A stretch of 14,270 nt of DNA from the NCBI GenBank assembly GCA_964574335.1, contig CAZNNH010000165.1, positions 1-14,270 on the forward strand. Reading direction: 5' to 3'. Positions 7,429-14,270 of the stretch are shown piece after piece. Under the pieces are notes generated by a model. The model was not told where the DNA came from. It searched no databases and was given only the letters and a program-made list of their open reading frames with translations. Within the stretch, counting starts at the first letter, position 1, and every line of letters begins with the position of its first letter. Origin of the DNA: CAZNNH01 sp964574335 (GTDB lineage: Bacteria > Acidobacteriota > Vicinamibacteria > Fen-336). A program made the translations under genes and the position numbers.

Positions 7429-8655
7429 CTAGAAGCCGACGTAGCTCTGGACCCGCAGCTCGTGGGTCTTCAGGTCCCGGGCCTCGTCCTCGAGGCGGCG
7501 GAAGTCGGCCTGGAACTTGAAGCGGTGCTGGCGCAGGAAGACGTTCAGCACGCCTCCGATCTCGGTACGGTCGTTGCCGTCGACCAGGCTGGTGGGGTCC
7601 CACCCGGCATACCGGAAGGCCACCTCGAGCCGGTTGCGGACCAGGAAGTACCCGGCCTGGACGTTGTAGCCGGGGGACTGGTAGGTCTCCCCCCGCTCGG
7701 GCTCTCGGCTTCGGTGGAAGTACTCGCCGAAGAGCGAGAAGCCCTTGAACTTGAAGACCAGGTCGCCGCCGAAGATGGTGGTGTTGAGGTCGCTGGGGCC
7801 CTGGCCGCCGAGCCCGCCGGTGGCGCCGAACAGGTTGTTGTTCTCGAACTGGGCGGCGACGGCGACCAGCGGGTGGTCCTTCGACTCGAAGTCGCCCTCG
7901 GACTTGGCGACGCTCCCCCAGGGCTCGAAGGCGAGGCGCGCGTTGTACTGGAACTTGGTGTTCTCGTTCTCGGTGCGGCTGGCCGGGTTGCCGTTGAACA
8001 TGCCCGCCCACCAGGTCACCTTCTTGTCGGCCAGGCGGCCCCACAACTGGACGCCGCGGTCCCGACCGCGAGTGAACTCGAAGGTGAGCAGCGAGCGGTC
8101 GCAGAACTGGAGGCCGATCGAGGTGGTGTTCTCCTGGCGCCCCAGCGGTACCTTGAACTGGCCGAAGCGGACCTGGAGGGCGCCGTTCTTGAAGACATCG
8201 TAGTTGAGGTAGAGGTCCTCGAGCGGCTTGTCGGTGCTGGCCCCCGCCTCCGGCTCCGCCCAGTTGAGCTGCACCTCGTAGGTCAGCTCGGGCTTCCAGA
8301 ACCACCCCTCGAAGGTCGTCTTGGCTCTCCGGATCCTGAAGGTGCCCTTCCCCTGACCGGCCTTCTCGGTTCCGGGAAGCCGGACCGCGTCGTCGGGGTC
8401 CAGGTAGTTGAAGCGGAACTGGAAGCGGTGGGAGAGCCGAAGCTCGGCGTCCTTCATCTGGAAGTACGTCTTTCCGTCCTCCCAGAAGATCTTCACCTTC
8501 GGCTGGTCCTCCTCCTCTTCCGGCGCCGGCGCCGGTGGGCCCTGGTCCTCTTCCTCGTCGTCGGGCATGGCCTGCTCTGCGTCTGCCCATGCCTGGGGCG
8601 CGAAGCCCAAGAGCCCCAAGAGCAGAAGCCCCGAGATCCAACGCTTCCGGTTCAT
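7429..8655 (-). CDS. OprP/OprO-type phosphate-selective porin
   Basis: This 408-residue outer-membrane beta-barrel begins with a clear signal peptide (MNRKRWISGLLLLGLLGFAP, cleavage likely after AWA at about residue 24). An acidic, proline-rich linker (DDEEEDQGPPAPAPEEEEDQ) follows, then a long run of alternating amphipathic strands, for example RFQFRFNYL, RIRRAKTTFEGWFWKPELTY and GALQVRFGQFKVPLGRQEN. RIRRAK...F...G and GQFKVPLGRQE are characteristic of the family. The last residue is Phe (QSYVGF), the usual barrel-assembly signal. Family members import phosphate or polyphosphate, but the selectivity here cannot be read. The ATG at 8655 has GGAGGA four bases upstream; the longer frame to 8730 is rejected because it would bury the signal peptide. 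It is the first gene of a probable unit with the protease. Confidence 0.92.
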   Translation of the reverse strand: MNRKRWISGLLLLGLLGFAPQAWADAEQAMPDDEEEDQGPPAPAPEEEEDQPKVKIFWEDGKTYFQMKDAELRLSHRFQFRFNYLDPDDAVRLPGTEKAGQGKGTFRIRRAKTTFEGWFWKPELTYEVQLNWAEPEAGASTDKPLEDLYLNYDVFKNGALQVRFGQFKVPLGRQENTTSIGLQFCDRSLLTFEFTRGRDRGVQLWGRLADKKVTWWAGMFNGNPASRTENENTKFQYNARLAFEPWGSVAKSEGDFESKDHPLVAVAAQFENNNLFGATGGLGGQGPSDLNTTIFGGDLVFKFKGFSLFGEYFHRSREPERGETYQSPGYNVQAGYFLVRNRLEVAFRYAGWDPTSLVDGNDRTEIGGVLNVFLRQHRFKFQADFRRLEDEARDLKTHELRVQSYVGF

Positions 8656-8757
8656 CGACTCCTCCTTGGACCAGCCGGGCGCGGCGTCACCACACAGCCC
8701 ACCCGGGCCGGCTTCGACGCCGCGGCCCAAACGCCGACTCCGCCCCGGATCTTCATC

Positions 8758-8787
8758 TTCATAGTCCAGATCACGGCCCCCTGTCTA
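8758..8787 (-). promoter_or_regulatory. Candidate sigma-70-type promoter for the porin gene
   Basis: On the minus strand TAGACA (8787-8782, five of six matches to TTGACA) is followed after 18 bases by TATGAA (8763-8758, four of six matches to TATAAT). The transcript would start near 8751 with a leader of about 95 bases before the porin ATG. It sits immediately beside the hairpin repeat at 8791-8861. Spacing is one base longer than ideal. Confidence 0.3.
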
Positions 8788-8790
8788 CAC

Positions 8791-8861
8791 GCGGACACCA
8801 ACCCGCCTGGGGGACATGACCGGATTCGTCCGTCCTGCAGCGAATCCGGATCGTGTCCCCC
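8791..8861 (-). repeat. REP-like hairpin element, copy 1
   Basis: The core at 8809-8861 is an imperfect inverted repeat: a 20-base arm starting GGGGGACATGACCGG, a 12-base loop TCCGTCCTGCAG, and a 21-base arm ending GGATCGTGTCCCCC. The arms differ by one mismatch and one bulge. The minus-strand reading matches the plus-strand reading of 14115-14186 almost base for base, with one extra T in the loop there. The match continues beyond the stem into GGCGGGTT-G/C-GTGTCCG (8791-8807 here). It begins 20 bases after the stop of the transporter-fusion gene. No T-tract follows. It may be a REP/MITE-type element acting as a 3'-end stabiliser or terminator. Confidence 0.85.
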
Positions 8862-8881
8862 GCGTCGGCAACGTCTCGCCA

Positions 8882-11800
8882 TCAGACGCCGGCCCCCTCG
8901 GCCTCGGGCCCGGAGTGATCCCCCGTCGCCATGCTCTTCCGCAGCCGCTCGCACAATACGTGCAAGACGCCGCGCACGATCTCTATGTTGCCGGCCATCA
9001 GCTCCAGGAACGCCTCTCGATCCAACCGGAACAGACGTGTGTCCTGGTCGGCGGCGATGGAGGCGAAGCGCGGCTCCGGGTCCAGCAGCGCCAGCTCCCC
9101 GAAGATGTCGCGCTCGCCGAGGTGGACGATGGTGCGCTCGCCGTCGTACACGCGCACCCGACCCTCGATGATGACGTAGAGGCTGTCACCCACCTCGCCC
9201 TTCTCGAAGATCACCTCGTCCTTCCGGTAGGAGACCTCCTCCAGGATCGCGGCCACGTCGGCCAGGTCGTCCTCGGACGCCTCCGCGAACATCTGCACCG
9301 CCTTCAGCGTGATCACCTTCTCGATCGTCTGCATCGGTCTCCTGCTCCCCTGCGATTCGGGGCGCGACGCCGGGTCTTCACCCTGTGAGCGCAGGCTGGC
9401 GATGGCCTGCCGGCCGGTCTGGCGGACGAAGGCCGAGGAGCCCGAGCGCCAGATGGTCTCGATCTCCCCGGCCAGCTCCCGGGCGGAGCAGCGGGCCGCG
9501 GCGTCGAGGGCGCAGGCCTGGGTCCAGGAGGAGAGCCACGCCTCGGAGCGGGCCATGAGCTGGCGGATACGCTCCGGCGCCGAGCGCTCGGGCTCCGGGA
9601 AGTGGAGGGCGAGCCGCTCGCAGACCTGCGGCAGGTCGTCGAGCAGCGGCATCAGCCACTCCTTCAGCTCCGCGTCGAGGGTGACGTCGAGCACCTCCAG
9701 GGCGTAGGCGCGTTTCTCGCGGGAGGGGCTCTCGCGGTTGTCCCGCGCCCGGGAGATGGTCTTCTCGTCGTACACGAAGGAGAGCAGCAGGAAGACCCGC
9801 TCGCGGGAGAGGCCGATCTCGCTCTCCAGGGCGCCCCGCAGCAAGGCGAGCGCCCCGGCCAACCCCAGGTCACGGAGCACCGCCAGCTTCCAGGCGGCGT
9901 CGCGGGCCTCCTCGCGGAGCTGTCGTTGCACGACGGAGTGGGACTGGGCGTCGGCCCGGTAGCCGCAGGCGGCCAGCGTCTGAAGCACGACCTGGCGAAC
10001 CGAGACCACCGGGAAATCCAGGTGACGACAGAGCACGGCAACCGCCGGCGGGCTGCCGATCCGACCCAGGACCCGCACCACCCGGGTCAGCAGCTCCCGG
10101 GGCGCTGCTTCGTCGAACGCCGCGGACAGCACGCTCACGCAGCTGTCGCCTCCGTTCACCAGGGCGTTGGCCGCCGCCCCGCCGTAGGCCCGCTCCCCGA
10201 GAGAGACCAGGACGATCGGCCAGATCTCCGCCGCTCGGAGCTTGCCGGCGGCGGACAGCGCCGCCCGCCGGACCTCCGGGGAGGTGTCGGCCAGCAGCGT
10301 CTTCAGGGGGGCCTGGCCTGCGGGCACGCCGGCCTCGCCGATGGCCCGGGCCGCGAGCAGCCGCAGCCGAGGATCGGCGGACGCCACCAGGTCCGACAGG
10401 TGCCGGCCGGCGAAGCTCGAGCCGGCCTTGAGCAGCCCGATCAGGGCGGCGACCCGAAGCTGGGGCGCCGGGTCGGTGAGACGGGCCTCGATCTCCTCGA
10501 AGACCTCCTCGCCTCCGAGCGCCGCCAAGGCCCGCAGCGCCGCCGCCTGGAGACGCGGATCCGCCTCCTGGGCCAGACGTTCCCGCACCGCGGGCAGCGC
10601 CCCCGCGGGCCGGTGCCGCTCCATCCGCAGGAGAGCCAACAGCCGCACGTCCGGCGAGGGATGGGTCAGCAGGCCGGGCAGCAGCGGAGCGACCTGCCTC
10701 TCTTGGCCGCGCTCCAGCCGGTCCAGGGCAAACAGCACATCGGCGGGCCGTCCGGTGGAGAGCGTCGCCTTCAGCACCGCCACGCCCTCCTCGGTGTCGA
10801 ACGTGAACGGGATGTCCTCGATCCTGCCCTTGAGGGCGCGCACCAGGGCGGCCCCGTACTCACGGCCGGCGGTGACGGCGAGCGCCACCCAGCCGCCGAA
10901 GGTGAGAAGCAGCGCGAACGCGAAACGCACCGGGTCGTAGGACATCACCACGCTGAACCACAGCATCACCATCCCCGCCACGCCGATGGTGACCGGGGTG
11001 ACGATGGTCTCGACGGCGATCTGGGTGGCCAGGCGCTGACGCTTGGGCAGCGGCTGGTAGAGGACCTTGAAGGCGGGGTTGTCGATGGGGTGCTTGAGGG
11101 TCTTGTAGATCCCCTGGTTCGCGACCACCAGCCAGAAGACCAGGCCGAGGGTGAAGGGGATCACCCCCAGCACGATGATCAGCGCGGTGCAGACGAGATG
11201 AGCGCTGGGGAGCACCAGCAGCCCCACCTTGACCCCGTAGCGGTTGAGGATCCGGCCGGAGAAGAAGAGACGGGTCAGCAGGCTGGTGGTCTGGGAGACA
11301 CCCGAGAAGATCCCGAAGAAGGCCGCGATCTCCTTCTCGCCCCCGTAGCGGCTGCGCATCTGCGAGAGGAAGGCGAAGTCCACGAAGTACTTGCCGAGCA
11401 CGGCGAAGAACACCACCGCCACCATCAGCCTCAGGTAGCGGTCGCCCAGGACCTGGCGCAGCATCTCCCGGCCTCCCAGGGAGCGCTCGCTCTTGGTGGC
11501 GGCCTTCTCCGCCTGCCCCGCCGTGGTCGCCTGGGCCACCGAGAGCACCAGCAGCAGCATCACCAGGCAGCCGAGCAGCGCTGCCGCCGAGATCACCAGC
11601 AGGTTGGCCACGTCGGTGAAGGCCAGCAGTAGCGGGACCGAGAAGGCGCCGGAGATACGCGCCACCACCTCGCCCGACCCGACCAGACCGAACAGCCGCT
11701 TGGCCTGTCGCACGTCGTATAGACGCGCCGCCACCGCCCAGTACTCGAGGTCGGTGAGGATCGAGATCAGCCGGTACCAGACGAGCAGGGCGAACATCAG

Positions 11801-12133
11801 CCAGCCGGCATCGGTGAGCAGCAGGCCTCCGCGAAAGGCGGTGGTGGTGACCAGCAGGAACAGCAGGGTGCCGGTCATCAGCGCCTTGAACGAGACCCGC
11901 GACTGGATCGTGGTGTAGAACAGGCCGGTGACGGTGTTCACCGCCGCGGCCGCCAGGTACACGTAGGGCAGGGTGTCGGCGCCGAAGCGGGAAAGGAACA
12001 GGGCGCTGGCCGCCGTCTCGAAGAACACCGTCGAGAGGCCCATGAAGAACGAGTGGGCCAGCAGCAGGGAGACGGATCGGCCTTCCCCGGCCTGGATGTC
12101 GAAGAAGCCGGCGACCGTGGCTCGGATTCGCAT
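8882..12133 (-). CDS. Npt1/Npt2-type nucleotide transporter fused to HEAT repeats and a cyclic-nucleotide-binding domain
   Basis: This 1083-residue protein has three parts. Residues about 10-430 are a polytopic membrane domain (about 10-12 segments) resembling the ATP/ADP (TLC/Npt) transporter family within the major facilitator superfamily. Examples are LLLAHSFFMGLSTVFFETAA and the late-loop NPAFKVLYQPLPKRQRLATQ. Residues about 445-780 are HEAT-type helical repeats with recurrent motifs such as DPRLQAAALRALAALG, DPRLRLLAARAIGEAG and SPEVRRAALSAAGKL. Residues about 940-1065 are a cyclic-nucleotide-binding domain whose phosphate cassette FGELALLDPEPRFAS (1011-1025) retains the glutamate and arginine needed for ligand binding. 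The C-terminal domains are presumably cytoplasmic. This suggests a transporter or transporter-derived sensor controlled by a nucleotide. The start is ATG at 12133 with only a weak ribosome site. Family assignment of the membrane part is from motif memory; transport activity is unproven. Confidence 0.87.
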   Translation of the reverse strand: MRIRATVAGFFDIQAGEGRSVSLLLAHSFFMGLSTVFFETAASALFLSRFGADTLPYVYLAAAAVNTVTGLFYTTIQSRVSFKALMTGTLLFLLVTTTAFRGGLLLTDAGWLMFALLVWYRLISILTDLEYWAVAARLYDVRQAKRLFGLVGSGEVVARISGAFSVPLLLAFTDVANLLVISAAALLGCLVMLLLVLSVAQATTAGQAEKAATKSERSLGGREMLRQVLGDRYLRLMVAVVFFAVLGKYFVDFAFLSQMRSRYGGEKEIAAFFGIFSGVSQTTSLLTRLFFSGRILNRYGVKVGLLVLPSAHLVCTALIIVLGVIPFTLGLVFWLVVANQGIYKTLKHPIDNPAFKVLYQPLPKRQRLATQIAVETIVTPVTIGVAGMVMLWFSVVMSYDPVRFAFALLLTFGGWVALAVTAGREYGAALVRALKGRIEDIPFTFDTEEGVAVLKATLSTGRPADVLFALDRLERGQERQVAPLLPGLLTHPSPDVRLLALLRMERHRPAGALPAVRERLAQEADPRLQAAALRALAALGGEEVFEEIEARLTDPAPQLRVAALIGLLKAGSSFAGRHLSDLVASADPRLRLLAARAIGEAGVPAGQAPLKTLLADTSPEVRRAALSAAGKLRAAEIWPIVLVSLGERAYGGAAANALVNGGDSCVSVLSAAFDEAAPRELLTRVVRVLGRIGSPPAVAVLCRHLDFPVVSVRQVVLQTLAACGYRADAQSHSVVQRQLREEARDAAWKLAVLRDLGLAGALALLRGALESEIGLSRERVFLLLSFVYDEKTISRARDNRESPSREKRAYALEVLDVTLDAELKEWLMPLLDDLPQVCERLALHFPEPERSAPERIRQLMARSEAWLSSWTQACALDAAARCSARELAGEIETIWRSGSSAFVRQTGRQAIASLRSQGEDPASRPESQGSRRPMQTIEKVITLKAVQMFAEASEDDLADVAAILEEVSYRKDEVIFEKGEVGDSLYVIIEGRVRVYDGERTIVHLGERDIFGELALLDPEPRFASIAADQDTRLFRLDREAFLELMAGNIEIVRGVLHVLCERLRKSMATGDHSGPEAEGAGV

Positions 12134-12254
12134 CGTGGGAGCCCCGAGAGGGTCCGAGGTCCGATTGGGGCACGCTCGGGATCGCGACCGATGCTATCAC
12201 GCACGCCCCTGGCATACGATAGGCTTGGCGGTCACCGGCACCAGGAGGCCTGAG

Positions 12255-12737
12255 ATGCAGCTTCTGCTCGTTCCCGTCAAGAACCCCGAGGCGCTCAACC
12301 TGGTCCTCGGACACTCCCACTTCATCAAGACCGTCGAGGACCTCTACGAGGCCCTGGTGACCTCGGTCCCCGGGATCCAGTTCGGCCTGGCTTTCTGCGA
12401 GGCCTCCCAGGAGCGCCTGGTGCGTGTCGACGGCACCGACGCGGAGATGAAGGCGCTGGCCGCCGAGAACGCCCACGCCATCGGCGCTGGCCACAGCTTC
12501 ATCGTCTTCCTGAAGAACGCCTACCCGGTGAACGTGCTCAACGCCATCAAGGGGTGCCAGGAGGTCTGCCGGGTCTTCTGCGCCACCGCCAACCCGGTCC
12601 AGGTGGTGGTGGCCGAGACCGAGCAGGGTCGCGCCATCCTGGGAGTGGTCGACGGCCAGGGTCCGCTCGGCGTGGAGGGAGAGGAGCACGTCGCCCAGCG
12701 GACCGACCTGCTGCAGAAGATCGGCTACAAGCGATAG
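12255..12737 (+). CDS. Adenosine-specific kinase family protein (DUF355/PF04008)
   Basis: This 160-residue protein matches the small family annotated as adenosine-specific kinase, best known from archaea and found in scattered bacteria. Recognisable segments include LVPVKNPEALNLVLGHSHFI near the N terminus, EDLYEALVTSVPGIQFGLAFCEAS (28-51), the central GHSFIVFLKNAYPVNVLNAI (79-98), and FCATANPVQVVVAETEQGRAILGVVDG (108-134). Length equals that of the family. The biochemical role is poorly established; the name rests on reported adenosine binding or phosphorylation. The ATG at 12255 has AGGAGG six bases upstream (12243-12248). The gene diverges from the transporter fusion across 121 bases, with no clear promoter hexamers in the gap. 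It heads a run of three plus-strand genes with gaps of 31-36 bases. Confidence 0.87.
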   Translation: MQLLLVPVKNPEALNLVLGHSHFIKTVEDLYEALVTSVPGIQFGLAFCEASQERLVRVDGTDAEMKALAAENAHAIGAGHSFIVFLKNAYPVNVLNAIKGCQEVCRVFCATANPVQVVVAETEQGRAILGVVDGQGPLGVEGEEHVAQRTDLLQKIGYKR

Positions 12738-12773
12738 GCGACCCCGGCCCACGCCTTGGAGAAGAGTCTGCCG

Positions 12774-13733
12774 GTGCCGGCCAGGCTGGCCATCACGGGG
12801 GGCAACGGCTTCATCGGGCGTCACGTCGTGGCCGCCGCGATGGAACGAGGCCACGCGGTCGTGGGGGTGGTGCGGTCGGAGCAGGCGGCCCATCTCGTGC
12901 GCGGGCTGGGGGCCGAGCCTGCGCTGGTCCCGGCCCTGGCGACGGCTCCCCTCGAGGCCGCGTTCGACGGCGCCCGGGCCGTCGTCCATCTGGCGCAGAT
13001 CGGGGCCGAGCGCGGCGGGGCCACCTACGACGCGGTCAACGTCGCCGGCACCGAGGCGGTGGCGGTGGCGGCGCGACGGGCGGGGGCGCGCCGGCTGGTC
13101 TTCCTGAGCGGCCTCGGGGTCGGCCAGTACGGCATCAAGCCACGCTGCACCAACCGCTACTTCCTCTCCAAGCTGGCGGCCGAGGTCTGCCTGTTCCGCT
13201 CGGGGCTCGAGGTGACGGTGCTTCGCCCGTCGTACGTCCTCGGGCCGGGCGGCGAGCTGGTGCCAACGCTGCTCCGCGAGCTCGACGGCGGCGAGGTCGA
13301 GCAGATCGACGACGGCTCTCACCGCATGCAGCCGATCTCCGTCGGCGACGCGGCCCAGGCGATCCTGGCCGCCTTGGAGCACGGCGAGCCGGACCCGCGG
13401 GTCCTGGACCTGGTGGGACCCGAGCCGCTCCGATACGCCGATCTAGTCGAGCGGGTGGCCGTCTCCGTCGCTCGTCGCCGCCCGCTCCCCCACCATCGGC
13501 TGCGCTCCATCAGCTCCGAGGAGGCCGACCGCCGGGCCCGCGCCGGCGGCTACCGCGGCATGCTGCCCGACGAGCTGGACTGCCTTCTCTGCGACGAGGT
13601 CGGCGACCCGCGGCCGCTCGAGGCCCTGCTTGGGCGGCCGCTCTTGCCGCTCGACGAGGCCCTCGGGGAGGCGGTCGACGCCGCGCTCGGCCAGCGCTCC
13701 GGTGATCGGGGACGCCCGAGCGGCTCCCGTTGA
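12774..13733 (+). CDS. NAD(P)-dependent epimerase/dehydratase (extended SDR)
   Basis: This 319-residue Rossmann-fold protein belongs to the extended short-chain dehydrogenase family, in the NAD-dependent epimerase/dehydratase or NmrA/39-kDa-subunit-like branch. The dinucleotide motif TGGNGFIG (residues 8-15) directly follows the first strand. VVHLAQIG resembles the usual strand-4 motif. The catalytic set is Ser112 in LVFLSGLG with Tyr129 and Lys133 in RYFLSK, the YXXXK motif. VLRPSYVLGPGG and MQPISVGDAAQAI are standard late landmarks. The exact substrate is unknown. The GTG at 12774 is preferred because a purine-rich GGAGAAGAG precedes it; an in-frame TTG at 12756 would add six residues but has no ribosome site. 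The C-terminal tail GDRGRPSGSR is low complexity. Confidence 0.88.
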   Translation: MPARLAITGGNGFIGRHVVAAAMERGHAVVGVVRSEQAAHLVRGLGAEPALVPALATAPLEAAFDGARAVVHLAQIGAERGGATYDAVNVAGTEAVAVAARRAGARRLVFLSGLGVGQYGIKPRCTNRYFLSKLAAEVCLFRSGLEVTVLRPSYVLGPGGELVPTLLRELDGGEVEQIDDGSHRMQPISVGDAAQAILAALEHGEPDPRVLDLVGPEPLRYADLVERVAVSVARRRPLPHHRLRSISSEEADRRARAGGYRGMLPDELDCLLCDEVGDPRPLEALLGRPLLPLDEALGEAVDAALGQRSGDRGRPSGSR

Positions 13734-13764
13734 GCCACCCGGGCTTTGGCAGTAGGCTTCTCCC

Positions 13765-14091
13765 ATGCGCCTCGGCGTCACGGAGCACATCGACTGCGCC
13801 CACACGCTCCCCGGCCACCCGAAGTGCGGGCAGCTCCACGGCCACACCTACCGGATCGAGCTGGTGATCGAAGGGCCGAACCAGACCGGGATGGTGGTGG
13901 ACTTCGCCGAGCTGCGCGCCGGGCTGCGCGAGGTGCTCCAGGACTACGACCACCGGAACTGGAACGACTTCCTCGACTTCCCCTCGGTCGAGAACATCTG
14001 CGAGCTGCTCTCCGGGCGACTCAAGTCGCGGCTGCGCTTCCCCTTCGTGCTCCGCGTGTGGGAGGGGAACGGCAAGTGGGCGGAGGTCTGA
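13765..14091 (+). CDS. queD: 6-carboxy-5,6,7,8-tetrahydropterin synthase family (QueD / PTPS)
   Basis: This 108-residue protein belongs to the 6-pyruvoyl-tetrahydropterin synthase/QueD family. QueD converts dihydroneopterin triphosphate to 6-carboxytetrahydropterin in queuosine and 7-deazapurine synthesis. The zinc ligands are His13 in CAHTLPGH and His25 and His27 in CGQLHGH; the latter also gives the CXXXHGH pattern with catalytic Cys21, the signature separating QueD from eukaryotic PTPS. YDHRNWND (61-68), PSVENIC (73-79) and Glu100 in VWEG complete the active site. It is slightly short, as many bacterial QueD proteins are. No queC, queE or folE is in the window. It starts with ATG 31 bases after the dehydrogenase stop. 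A hairpin repeat follows its stop by 23 bases. Confidence 0.93.
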   Translation: MRLGVTEHIDCAHTLPGHPKCGQLHGHTYRIELVIEGPNQTGMVVDFAELRAGLREVLQDYDHRNWNDFLDFPSVENICELLSGRLKSRLRFPFVLRVWEGNGKWAEV

Positions 14092-14114
14092 CCGGAGACT
14101 GGACGCGGCGCTTC

Positions 14115-14186
14115 GGGACACGATCCGGATTCGCTTGCAGGACGGACGAATCCGGTCATGTCCCCCGGGCGGCGGGTTCGTGTCCG
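14115..14186 (+). repeat. REP-like hairpin element, copy 2
   Basis: This is the second copy of the element at 8791-8861, in the opposite genomic orientation but the same orientation relative to the gene before it (queD). The arm GGGACACGATCCGGATTCG (14115-14133) pairs with CGAATCCGGTCATGTCCC (14147-14164) around a 13-base loop containing GCAGGACGGA. The similarity then continues into GGCGGGTTCGTGTCCG (14171-14186), which also forms the start of the next repeat. Confidence 0.85.
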
Positions 14187-14270
14187 GGGGATCGGGGGGC
14201 GGGAGCCCCCCGCTCGATAGCGGCGACCGAATTCACTGCGTTCGGGTCCGGGGGATCGGGGGGCGGGAGC
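14171..14270 (-). repeat. Inverted copies of the 75-bp hairpin repeat, cut by the window end
   Basis: Read on the minus strand this matches the units of the 2024-2228 array. It has the same order of GGCGGG, CGGGGG, a perfect hairpin CGGGGGGC-GGGA-GCCCCCCG (14193-14212), TAGCGGCG and CCGAATT. A second unit begins at about 14246, giving a local spacing of 64 rather than 75 bases, and is truncated by the window edge. The stem is perfectly kept while the loop differs by one base from the array copies (GGGA against GGTA in the same orientation). Confidence 0.8.

Noticed and set aside
9602..11632. 676-codon plus-strand open frame opposite the transporter fusion
   Set aside because: High-GC antisense shadow (Gln/His/Gly/Arg-rich); the minus strand carries clear membrane and HEAT domains.
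10860..13382. 840-codon minus-strand open frame spanning the transporter N terminus and the DUF355 and dehydrogenase genes
   Set aside because: Runs antisense to two well-supported genes and out of frame with a third; no recognisable protein features.
14115..14166. Classical rho-independent terminator after queD
   Set aside because: Strong stem but no following T-tract, and the element is a dispersed repeat; left as a repeat with possible 3'-end function.

Overview
The window is high-GC DNA with strong third-position G/C bias, consistent Shine-Dalgarno signals and densely packed genes on both strands. An outer-membrane OprP/OprO-type porin with a signal peptide points to a diderm (Gram-negative-type) bacterium. 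The gene mix (EttA, a TrpF-like orphan, an Npt-type nucleotide transporter fused to HEAT repeats, an archaeal-type adenosine-specific kinase) fits an environmental lineage such as Acidobacteriota, Myxococcota or a related candidate phylum. The sequence alone does not settle which. No rRNA, tRNA, CRISPR array or transposase gene was seen.

Layout. 1-106: nothing recognisable. 107-803 (-): a Phd/YefM-VapC type II toxin-antitoxin pair with a visible extended -10 promoter. 804-1450: a long stretch without a confident gene. 1451-2002 (-): a Nudix hydrolase. 2024-2228: three tandem 75-bp hairpin repeats filling the divergent promoter region between the Nudix gene and a TrpF-like orphan (2273-2938, +). 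2947-3813 (-): a membrane fatty-acid desaturase convergent with the TrpF-like gene; both stop codons sit inside one shared hairpin. 3944-4240 (-): a very hydrophobic 98-residue protein. 4369-6054 (+): EttA, an ABC-F ribosome-associated ATPase. 7429-8655 and 6099-7412 (-): a probable two-gene unit for a phosphate-type porin and a secreted subtilisin-like protease. 8882-12133 (-): an unusual 1083-residue fusion of nucleotide transporter, HEAT repeats and cyclic-nucleotide-binding domain. Diverging from it, 12255-14091 (+): an adenosine-specific kinase family protein, an NAD-dependent epimerase/dehydratase and QueD.

Two families of non-coding repeats run through the window. One is a roughly 70-bp element with a 20-bp imperfect stem, placed 20-23 bases after the stop codons of the transporter fusion and of queD, in the same orientation relative to the gene it follows. 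The other is the 75-bp hairpin repeat at 2.0-2.2 kb, which reappears inverted, in a variant with 64-bp spacing, directly after the first element at the right edge.

How the genes relate: the toxin-antitoxin pair, the porin-protease pair and the 12.2-14.1 kb run look like transcription units. The divergent pairing of a nucleotide-transporter-like sensor fusion with an adenosine-binding family protein is the most suggestive functional association. The TrpF-like protein lacks a key substrate-binding arginine and has no other trp genes nearby, so its role is open.
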